This document shows, piece by piece, positions 58,068 through 64,000 of a stretch of DNA of 64,000 bases; the stretch's first letter is position 1, and every line of letters begins with the position of its first letter. A program made the position numbers and the translations under genes. Origin of the DNA: Hyphomicrobiales bacterium (GTDB lineage: Bacteria; Pseudomonadota; Alphaproteobacteria; Rhizobiales; Beijerinckiaceae); contig UBNE01000003.1 of NCBI GenBank assembly GCA_900466745.1, positions 310,001 through 374,000 on the forward strand. The letters are read 5' to 3'. A model generated the notes under the pieces. It was not told where the DNA came from. It worked only from the letters and a program-made list of their open reading frames with translations, and did not search any database.

Positions 58068-58889
58068 ATGCGAAGCCCGGACCTTCCCAAACAAGCGCGG
58101 CGTACGAAGTCGGCACAGCATGGCGCTGTGCCGGACCGGCAATTCGTCGCGGCTTTGGCGCGCGGCCTCGAGATTCTCGGCTGTTTCAGCGAGGCTCGCC
58201 CGAGCCTGACCGTGACCGAGATCGCCCATCTGCTCGGCATTCCCCAGCCCAGCGTCTGGCGGCTGTGCCACACGCTGATCAAGCTCGGCTATCTGACGGC
58301 CGATGCCGGCGACCGGCTGCGCCCGGCGCTGGCGGTGCTGCGGCTCGGCTACATGGTGCTGTCGGACCTGACGACCGCCGAGCTGGCCAAGCCCTATCTC
58401 CAGGACCTCGCCGACCGCTATTTCGCCGCTTCCGGCATCGCCGTCTGCGAAGACAGGGGCATGCGGCTCCTGATGCGCTGCGAGGGCGGTTCCGAACTGG
58501 TGCTGAACCTGCAGACCGGATCGCGGGTCTCGCTGGCAACCTCCTCCCTCGGCTGGGGTTATCTGGCGGATCTGTCGCCCGAGGAGCGCGAGGCGGCGCT
58601 GGGCGACAGCGACGTCGCCCGCCGAAGCTGGAAAGCCGCCGAGCCGGCCTTCCTCGAAGCCTGCGAGGGCTACCGGCAGCATGGCTTCATCATCAATGCC
58701 GGCGTCTTCCATCCCGGCTACAACACGGCCGCCGTCCCGGTGCGGGATGGCGACGGGCGTACCGCCTTCGTGATCAATTGCGGCGGCGAGGCCTCGCTGC
58801 TGCCGATGTCGGTGCTCGAAGGCGAGGTCGGACCGCGTCTCAAAGACCTCGCCCGCATGCTGGAAGGCGTGGCGGAGCGCAAGCCATGA
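58068..58889 (+). CDS. IclR-family transcriptional regulator (first of a tandem pair)
   Basis: A 273-residue IclR regulator. The winged helix-turn-helix (about 22-85) starts with DRQFVAALARGLEILGCF and has the recognition segment GIPQPSVWRLCHTLIKLGYL. The effector-binding GAF-like domain (about 95-265) contains NAGVFHPGYNTAAVPV. IclR proteins of the Pca/Pob group act as activators or repressors of aromatic and organic acid operons. Its stop overlaps the ATG of a paralogue (ATGA), so both are made from one message. Confidence 0.94.
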   Translation: MRSPDLPKQARRTKSAQHGAVPDRQFVAALARGLEILGCFSEARPSLTVTEIAHLLGIPQPSVWRLCHTLIKLGYLTADAGDRLRPALAVLRLGYMVLSDLTTAELAKPYLQDLADRYFAASGIAVCEDRGMRLLMRCEGGSELVLNLQTGSRVSLATSSLGWGYLADLSPEEREAALGDSDVARRSWKAAEPAFLEACEGYRQHGFIINAGVFHPGYNTAAVPVRDGDGRTAFVINCGGEASLLPMSVLEGEVGPRLKDLARMLEGVAERKP

Positions 58890-59803
58890 CGGACTCTGTG
58901 AAACCGCCGCGGAAGCGCCCCGCAAAGGCAGGGGCTGCCAACGGCACGAGGGCGGCCAGGGCGGCAGCGAGCGTGCCGGAGCGCCGCGAGTCGCTGCTCG
59001 ACGACGAGGCCCATCAGAACGATCGCCAGTTCGTCACGGCCCTGGCGCGCGGGCTGGAGATCCTGAGCTGCTTCGGCCCGCGCAAGGCCGAGATCGGCGG
59101 CACGCAGCTCGCGGCGATGACCGGGCTGCCGCAGCCGACCGTCTGGCGGCTGTGCCATACGCTTTCCAAGATGGGCTATCTGATCCCGGCCGAGGGCGAC
59201 AAGCTGCGTCCCGGCATTCCGGTGCTGAAGCTCGGGCGCGCGGCGCTGGCCTGCGTGCCGCTGGCGGAGAAGGCGCGGGCGCGCATGCAGGCGCTCGCCG
59301 ACAGCACGGGGTCCGCGAGCGGCCTCGCCGCACGCGATGGCGGCCGGATCGTCTTCGTCCAGCAATGCCTGAGCGAGGCGCAGCTCGTCATGAACCTGCG
59401 CGTCGGGACGCGGCTGTCACTGATCACCTCGGCGGCCGGCTGGGGGCTGCTCGCCGGCTTCCCCGAGGCGGAGCGCGAGAAGCTGATCGCGACCCACGCC
59501 TTGCCGGACCCGCGCTGGCCCCAGGTGGAGCCGGCTTTTCGCGAGGCGATGCAGGATTTCGCCGCACGCGGCTACATCCTCAATATCGGCGTGTTCCACA
59601 AGAGCTACAATACGGCGGCCGTGCCGATCTACGGGCGGGACGGCCTGCCGGCCTATGCGCTGACCTGTGCCGGCTCGTCGGCGACCCACAGCCCCGCCTT
59701 CCTGCGCAAGGTGATCGTGCCGGAGCTGATGAAGCTGGCCGGCGAGCTGCAGGCCGATCTGCGCGCGTTCGAGGCGGCGGCCTCGCCGCCCCGTCGGGGC
59801 TGA
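58886..59803 (+). CDS. IclR-family transcriptional regulator (second of the pair)
   Basis: A 305-residue IclR regulator, paralogous to the preceding gene. Its recognition segment GLPQPTVWRLCHTLSKMGYL differs at only a few positions, so both proteins probably bind the same ATTCGC-type palindrome. The effector domain repeats NIGVFHKSYNTAAVPI. It has an extra Lys/Arg/Ala-rich N-terminal tail of about 40 residues (PPRKRPAKAGAANGTRAARA), likely flexible and DNA-contacting. Heteromer formation or competition between the two is possible. Confidence 0.94.
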   Translation: MTDSVKPPRKRPAKAGAANGTRAARAAASVPERRESLLDDEAHQNDRQFVTALARGLEILSCFGPRKAEIGGTQLAAMTGLPQPTVWRLCHTLSKMGYLIPAEGDKLRPGIPVLKLGRAALACVPLAEKARARMQALADSTGSASGLAARDGGRIVFVQQCLSEAQLVMNLRVGTRLSLITSAAGWGLLAGFPEAEREKLIATHALPDPRWPQVEPAFREAMQDFAARGYILNIGVFHKSYNTAAVPIYGRDGLPAYALTCAGSSATHSPAFLRKVIVPELMKLAGELQADLRAFEAAASPPRRG

Positions 59804-59828
59804 GCCACCCGAAACCGAGCGCGCCGCT

Positions 59829-60716
59829 TCAGATCTCGTAGCTCCAGGGTTCCGGCAGCAGCCGGTACTGGCCGTCGACCTCCGCCATCCGGGCGAAGCC
59901 CGGGAAATGCACATGCATTCCGGCGACCAGAAGCCCGTCGCGCACCACCGTCTCGAAGATCATCCGGCGCGAGGCGGCCGCCATCGGCGGCTCGGTGTCG
60001 TAGAGCATGGTGATCTCGGGGCGCGGCACCTGGATTTCCGGAATGTGCACGGTATCGCCCCAGATCATCAGGTCGGGCCCGCCCTGGCCGCTGGCGATGC
60101 GATAGGACGCATGGCCGGGGGTGTGGCCGGGGCAGAGGATGCCGGTGATGCCGGGCAGGACCTCCTCGCCGTCGCGGAAGGTGCGAAGGCGGCCCTTATA
60201 GGGGGCGAGGCGGAAACGCGCCGCGGCGAAGTAGCGGGTCTTCGACCGCTCGGTCGCGACCGCCATCGCGGCATCGTCGAACCAATGCGACAGCTCGGTT
60301 TCGTGGACGATTACCTCGGCCCGGGGGAAGAGGGCTTCGCCCTCGTCACTGGTCAGCCCATTCGAATGGTCCGGATGGACATGGGTGAGCAGGATGGCGT
60401 CGACGTCTTCCGGTGCGATTCCGGCGACCTCGAGCGTTTCCGGCAGCCGGCCGCAGCTCGGCCCCATGGTGGTGCCGGAGCCGGCATCGAAGAGATAGGT
60501 TCTTCCGTGCCCGCGCAGCGCGAACATGTTGACCGAGGTGCGGATCGCGGGCGTGCCCTGCGCGGCCACCATCAGGCGGTCGACCTCCTCCTGGCTGAGG
60601 GACGGGATCGCGCCGGGGGGCGAGTCGACATAGCCGTCGCTGACGGTGGAAACCAGCCAGTCGCCGAAGCGGCGATGGTGGACGGCAGGCACCTGCCGGG
60701 CGGGAAGTCTCGACAT
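59829..60716 (-). CDS. Metallo-beta-lactamase-fold hydrolase
   Basis: A 295-residue MBL-fold hydrolase. The metal motif LTHVHPDHSNGL near residue 106 (H-x-H-x-D-H), PGHTPGHASY near 192 and GDTVHIPEIQ near 216 give the two-metal site; AGMHVHFPGFARM near 266 supplies the last His. It resembles quorum-lactonase-like and AHL-type members. ATG 60716 is chosen for its spacing to a GAGAGAG ribosome site; ATG 60722 is also in frame. It lies just past the corrected end of the reductase gene (60739), so both form one leftward operon. It may hydrolyse a lactone or thioester. Confidence 0.9.
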   Translation of the reverse strand: MSRLPARQVPAVHHRRFGDWLVSTVSDGYVDSPPGAIPSLSQEEVDRLMVAAQGTPAIRTSVNMFALRGHGRTYLFDAGSGTTMGPSCGRLPETLEVAGIAPEDVDAILLTHVHPDHSNGLTSDEGEALFPRAEVIVHETELSHWFDDAAMAVATERSKTRYFAAARFRLAPYKGRLRTFRDGEEVLPGITGILCPGHTPGHASYRIASGQGGPDLMIWGDTVHIPEIQVPRPEITMLYDTEPPMAAASRRMIFETVVRDGLLVAGMHVHFPGFARMAEVDGQYRLLPEPWSYEI

Positions 60717-61930
60717 CTGCATCTCTCTCTCGAAGCGGTCAGCGGGACGGGCGGCGCTCGCCGGGGGCATCGATGCCGGCGCGCCAGGTCGAGGGCTGGA
60801 CGGCGACGCGCGCGCGCGCCCGCTTCTCCAGGCCAGTAGCCATAGGCCGAGGGGATTTGGTCGAAGCCCGGCTTCACGCCGAGCTTCTGGGCGGCGTCGA
60901 TCGGCCAGTTCGGGTTGTGCAGCATCTCGCGGCCGATCGCGACGAGGTCGGCCCGGCCGTCGCGCAGGATCGCCTCGGCCTGATCGGCATGGACGATGTG
61001 ACCGACCGCCATGGTCATCACATCTGCCTCGCGGCGGATGCGTTCGGCATGCGGAACCTGATAGCCATAGCCGTAGCCGGTCGCGCCGGACGTCCCCGCG
61101 ACATGGTTCATGTCGGCGAGCCCGCCCGAGCTGCAATCGACGACGTCGACGCCGACGGCCTTGAGGCGCTTGGCCAGTTCGACGCTGTGCTCGATCTCCC
61201 AGCCGGCGCTGTCGATGGCGGAAATCCGCATGAAGAGCGGCTTGTGCTCCGGCCAGCAGCGCCGGGTCTCGGTCGCCACCTCGACGGCGAAGCGCATCCG
61301 GTTCTCCAGCGAGCCGCCATATTCGTCCTCCCGCCGGTTGGCCGCGGGCGAGAGGAACTGGTGGATCAGGTAGCCATGGGCGGCGTGGATCTCGACGACC
61401 TCGAAGCCGGCTTTGTCGGCGCGGACCGCCGCCTTGCCCCAGGCCTGGACCAGTTCGCGGATGCCCTCGCGCGTCAGCGCGCTCGGCACGGGATGGTCGG
61501 GCTCGTGCGGCACGGCGCTGGGAGCGACCAGTTCCCAGGGGCCGCCGCCGGGTAGGTCCGGAACGATGTCCAGCGGGCCGCGCCCCTCCCAGGGGCGGGC
61601 ATGGCGGGATTTGCGCCCGGAATGGCTGAGCTGGATGCCGGGGACCGCGCCGAACTGCTTGATGAAGGCGGTGATGCGCCGCATCGGCGCGATGAAGCGG
61701 TCGTCCCAGAGGCCGGGGTCGGCCGGGGTGGTGCAGCCGCGCGGGTCGACCTTGGTCGATTCCATGAAGACGAGGCCGGTGCCACCGGCGGCATATTTGC
61801 CGAGATGGACCAGATGCCAGTCGCTCAGATTCCCGTCGACGCAGGAATAGGTCAGCATCGGCGACAGCACGATGCGGTTCTTGAGCCGGATGCCCCGCAG
61901 CTCGATCGGGGTGAACAGCAAGCTATCCAC
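60572..61930 (-). CDS. Old-yellow-enzyme-family NADH:flavin oxidoreductase with an apparent C-terminal frameshift
   Basis: An FMN-dependent ene-reductase of the YqjM/NemA type. LFTPIELRGIRLKNRIVLSP at the start, LTYSCVDGNLSDWHLVHLGK with the YqjM-type Cys, QLSHSGRKS, EIHAAHGYLIHQFLSP with the His pair, and VAIGREMLHNPNW near 337 are diagnostic. It starts at GTG 61930. As sequenced the frame runs to 60572, 145 bp into the MBL gene, with a nonsense Arg/Pro-rich tail. Dropping one base of the CC at 60833-60834 gives YGYW followed by LEKRARARVAVQPSTWRA and a stop at 60739, a normal 396-residue length. Confidence 0.85.
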   Translation of the reverse strand: MDSLLFTPIELRGIRLKNRIVLSPMLTYSCVDGNLSDWHLVHLGKYAAGGTGLVFMESTKVDPRGCTTPADPGLWDDRFIAPMRRITAFIKQFGAVPGIQLSHSGRKSRHARPWEGRGPLDIVPDLPGGGPWELVAPSAVPHEPDHPVPSALTREGIRELVQAWGKAAVRADKAGFEVVEIHAAHGYLIHQFLSPAANRREDEYGGSLENRMRFAVEVATETRRCWPEHKPLFMRISAIDSAGWEIEHSVELAKRLKAVGVDVVDCSSGGLADMNHVAGTSGATGYGYGYQVPHAERIRREADVMTMAVGHIVHADQAEAILRDGRADLVAIGREMLHNPNWPIDAAQKLGVKPGFDQIPSAYGYWPGEAGARARRRPALDLARRHRCPRRAPPVPLTASRERCRCRDFPPGRCLPSTIAASATGWFPPSATAMSTRPPARSRPSARRRSTA

Positions 61931-61953
61931 GGCGCTTCCTCGTCATTGTCGTT

Positions 61954-62019
61954 TTCGCGAATAGACACGCTTCGGGGATGGATTTCAATAAGCGAATAGG
62001 TTATTTGCATTGCGAGAAT
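61954..62019. promoter_or_regulatory. IclR-type operator region between the reductase and HMG-CoA-lyase-type genes
   Basis: The gap holds ATTTGCATTGCGAGA (62003-62017), which keeps the TTGCATTGCGA core of the perfect site at 53921, plus a GCGAAT half-site (61992-61997) and a TTCGCGAA palindrome (61954-61961). One regulator could control both divergent units. Confidence 0.5.
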
Positions 62020-62069
62020 TGGCCCGCGACGAGGCCTCCCCGGGACGAACGCGCGCAAGAGGATCAGGC

Positions 62070-63026
62070 ATGTTCGATCTGCCCAAGCAGGTGAAGATGG
62101 TGGAGGTCGGGCCGCGTGACGGGCTGCAGATCGAGCCGAAGATTCTCTCGACGGAACAGAAGCTTCGCATGGTCGATGCGCTGGCCGGGGCAGGGCTCGG
62201 CGAGATCGAGGTCGGCTCCTTCGTCAATCCCAAGGCGGTGCCGCAAATGGCCGATACGGCCGAGGTCTTCGCGCAGCTCGGCAAGCGGCCCGGCGTGCGC
62301 TACACGGCGCTCTGGCTCAATCCGAAGGGGCTCGAGCGGGCGCTCGAAAGCGGCCGGGTCGACATCGACGGCAAGCTGACGCTGACCGCCAGCGAAACCT
62401 TCGTGAAGCGCAACACCAACCGCAGCATCGACGAGACCTTCGCCGAGATGCCGGACTGGATCGCGCGCTACCGGCAGGCCGGCATCGCGACCGACGGGCT
62501 CGGCGTGATGGCCGCCTTCGGCTGCAATTTCGAGGGCTATATCCCGGAGGAGAAGGTCGTCGGGCTGGTCGCGCGCGCCATGCAGCTCATGGCCGACAAC
62601 GACAGCACGCTGAGCAAGCTGCTGCTCGCCGACACGATGGGCTGGGGCACGCCGCGCCAGATCAAGAGCCTGGTCGGCAAGATCCGCGACAAATGGCCGG
62701 AGCTCGACATCAGCCTGCATCTGCACGACACACGCGGCTGCGCCGTGGCCAATGCGGTGGCGGCGATGGAGCTCGGCGTCGCGACCTTCGATTCCTCGGT
62801 CGGTGGCCTCGGCGGCTGTCCTTTCGCCGGCCACAAGGGCGCGGCCGGCAATGTCTGCACCGAGGATCTGGTCTTCGCCTGCGGCGAGATGGGCATCGAG
62901 ACCGGCATCGACCTCGACGCGCTGGTCGAGGCGGCCAAGCTGGCGGAAGATCTCGTCGGCCATCCCTTGCCCGGCAAGGTGATGAAGGGCGGAACCCTGA
63001 CGCGGTTCAAGATGCCCCGCGCCTGA
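62070..63026 (+). CDS. HMG-CoA lyase-family enzyme
   Basis: A 318-residue DRE-TIM metallolyase of the hydroxymethylglutaryl-CoA lyase branch, which cleaves a 3-hydroxy-3-methylglutaryl-type CoA ester into acetyl-CoA and a ketoacid. EVGPRDGLQIEPKIL near residue 11 holds the metal Asp and catalytic Arg, HLHDTRGCAVANAVAAM near 220 the metal histidines, and VGGLGGCPFAGHKGAAGN near 250 the catalytic Cys. ATG 62070 follows an AGAGGA ribosome site; the frame is open upstream without homology. The acyl-CoA dehydrogenase gene starts 13 bp downstream. The cluster may end in a branched hydroxyacyl-CoA cleaved here. Confidence 0.94.
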   Translation: MFDLPKQVKMVEVGPRDGLQIEPKILSTEQKLRMVDALAGAGLGEIEVGSFVNPKAVPQMADTAEVFAQLGKRPGVRYTALWLNPKGLERALESGRVDIDGKLTLTASETFVKRNTNRSIDETFAEMPDWIARYRQAGIATDGLGVMAAFGCNFEGYIPEEKVVGLVARAMQLMADNDSTLSKLLLADTMGWGTPRQIKSLVGKIRDKWPELDISLHLHDTRGCAVANAVAAMELGVATFDSSVGGLGGCPFAGHKGAAGNVCTEDLVFACGEMGIETGIDLDALVEAAKLAEDLVGHPLPGKVMKGGTLTRFKMPRA

Positions 63027-63039
63027 CGGAGAACGAGCG

Positions 63040-64000
63040 ATGACCAGCCATCACCCTTCCACATCCTTCGATGGCGACGTGGTCGTCGCGCTGGGGGAAG
63101 ACTATCCGGAGCTGCGCGAGTCGGTGCGGCGGATCTGCGCCGGCTTTCCCGGAGAATACTGGCGCGACCTCGACAACCGCAGCGGCTACCCGACGGAATT
63201 CGTCAAGGCGCTGACGGAGGCGGGCTATCTCGGCGCGCTCATCCCCGAGGAATATGGCGGCTCCGGCCTGCCCCTGCGGGCCGCGGCCGTGATCCTCGAG
63301 GAGATCAACGCCAGCGGCTGCACGGCGAGCCCGGCGCATGCGCAGATGTACATCATGGGCACGCTGCTGCGGCATGGCAGCGAGGAGCAGAAGCGGCGCT
63401 ACCTCCCGGGGATCGCCTCCGGCGAATTGCGGCTCCAGGCCTTCGGCGTGACGGAGCCGACCACGGGTTCCGACACGACGCAGCTCAAGACGCGGGCCGA
63501 GCGGCAGGGCAACGGCCACTACATCGTCAACGGCCAGAAGGTCTGGACTTCGCGCGCTCTCCATTCCGACCTGATGCTGCTGCTGGCGCGCACCACGCCG
63601 CTCGACCAGGTGAAGAAGCGAACCGACGGACTCTCGGTCTTCCTGGTCGATCTGCGCGAGGCGAAGGGCAAGGGCATCGATATCCGCCCGATCAAGGCGC
63701 TGATCAATCACAACACCACCGAGGTCTTCATCGAGAACCTCGTGGTGCCGGCGGAGAACCTGATCGGCGAGGAGGGGCAGGGCTTCCGCTACATCCTCGA
63801 CGGGATGAACGCCGAGCGCATCCTGGTGGCCTCCGAATGCGTGGGCGACGGACGCTGGCTGCTGAAGAAGGGCGTGGCCTATGCCAATGAGCGGGTCGTG
63901 TTCGGCCGCCCGATCGGGCAGAATCAGGGGATTCAGTTCCCGCTGGCGCGCGCCTATGCTGAGCTGGAAGCGGCGGACATGATGTGCCGGCGGGCGGCGG
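63040..64000 (+). CDS. Acyl-CoA dehydrogenase (partial at window edge)
   Basis: The gene runs off the right edge; about 320 residues are visible. It shows the FAD/substrate loops AFGVTEPTTGSDTTQLKTRA near residue 136 and VNGQKVWTSRALHSDLMLLL near 164, plus GMNAERILVASECVGDGRWL near 255 and ANERVVFGRPIGQNQGIQFP near 285. It differs from the 54895 dehydrogenase in these loops, so the two probably act on different acyl-CoAs. It is coupled to the HMG-CoA-lyase-type gene, as in leucine or isovalerate-type catabolic operons. Confidence 0.94.
   Translation, partial: MTSHHPSTSFDGDVVVALGEDYPELRESVRRICAGFPGEYWRDLDNRSGYPTEFVKALTEAGYLGALIPEEYGGSGLPLRAAAVILEEINASGCTASPAHAQMYIMGTLLRHGSEEQKRRYLPGIASGELRLQAFGVTEPTTGSDTTQLKTRAERQGNGHYIVNGQKVWTSRALHSDLMLLLARTTPLDQVKKRTDGLSVFLVDLREAKGKGIDIRPIKALINHNTTEVFIENLVVPAENLIGEEGQGFRYILDGMNAERILVASECVGDGRWLLKKGVAYANERVVFGRPIGQNQGIQFPLARAYAELEAADMMCRRAA

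Noticed and set aside
1-64000. Mobile elements, tRNA genes, CRISPR arrays, prophage
   Set aside because: I looked for transposase or integrase motifs, tRNA-like ends and regularly spaced repeats and saw none. The concentration of catabolic genes therefore cannot be tied to a specific mobile element from this window.

Overview
The window is 64 kb of GC-rich DNA packed with about 60 genes and no rRNA, tRNA, CRISPR array, transposase or integrase that I can see. The protein families (many CaiB/BaiF CoA-transferases, TRAP, Liv and Dpp-type transporters, FCD-GntR and IclR regulators) and the codon use suggest an alphaproteobacterium of the Hyphomicrobiales, for example a Bosea- or Bradyrhizobium-like soil organism. 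This assignment rests on style and not on a marker gene. Almost everything is catabolic: acids are taken up, converted to CoA thioesters, hydrated or dehydrogenated, and cleaved.

Layout. 0-5.2 kb (leftward operon): two adjacent CaiB/BaiF subunits, a thiolase-fold protein, its DUF35 zinc-ribbon partner, and a third CaiB/BaiF subunit. 5.5-7.9 kb: an FCD-type GntR regulator and dhaL-dhaK. 8.2-11.6 kb (rightward): CaiB/BaiF, 2-hydroxyacid dehydrogenase, iron alcohol dehydrogenase. 11.6-15.7 kb (leftward): CaiB/BaiF, MaoC hydratase, two alpha/beta hydrolases and an EthD-like protein. 16.1-18.1 kb: leuC-leuD-like dehydratase. 18.4-22.5 kb: SMP-30 lactonase, a second thiolase-fold/DUF35 pair, alpha/beta hydrolase and flavin reductase. 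22.6-29.2 kb: SDR and a Dpp-type ABC importer with a double ATPase. 29.3-30.1 kb: a glutaredoxin-DinB fusion. 30.3-37.4 kb: a NicX-like dioxygenase, a second FCD-GntR, an MFS carrier, a quinone oxidoreductase and a TRAP transporter. 37.7-38.8 kb: leuB-like dehydrogenase. 39.3-45.8 kb: enoyl-CoA hydratase, a tandem-fused CaiB/BaiF and a second Dpp-type importer without an ATPase. 46.0-53.2 kb: acyl-CoA ligase, enoyl-CoA hydratase and a Liv importer. 53.3-64 kb: two MaoC-type proteins, alpha/beta hydrolase, acyl-CoA dehydrogenases, CaiB/BaiF, two overlapping IclR regulators, MBL hydrolase, old-yellow-enzyme-type reductase and HMG-CoA-lyase-type enzyme.

Three AT-rich palindrome families in the intergenic regions divide the window into three putative regulons. 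An ATGCAT family (often doubled with one spacer base, embedded in TATAAT-like sequence) precedes most units from 5 to 52 kb. A TGTCGACA family precedes the leuCD, nicX-like, TRAP and possibly leuB units. An ATTCGCA-T-TGCGAAT family surrounds the 53-62 kb cluster that encodes the IclR pair. Two FCD-GntR genes and one IclR pair are available to match these three operators.

The most interesting enzymology is the pair of thiolase-fold/DUF35 modules. Both thiolase-fold proteins have lost the nucleophilic cysteine but keep two tyrosines exactly 50 residues apart, which points to retro-aldolases of the Ltp2-ChsH2(DUF35) kind and away from true thiolases. One sits next to a two-subunit CoA-transferase in which only one subunit has the catalytic Asp, an arrangement recalling the bbs (benzylsuccinate) operon. 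The same active/inactive CoA-transferase pair recurs as one fused polypeptide at 40-42 kb. Two genes, livM and the old-yellow-enzyme-type reductase, contain apparent single-base frameshifts.
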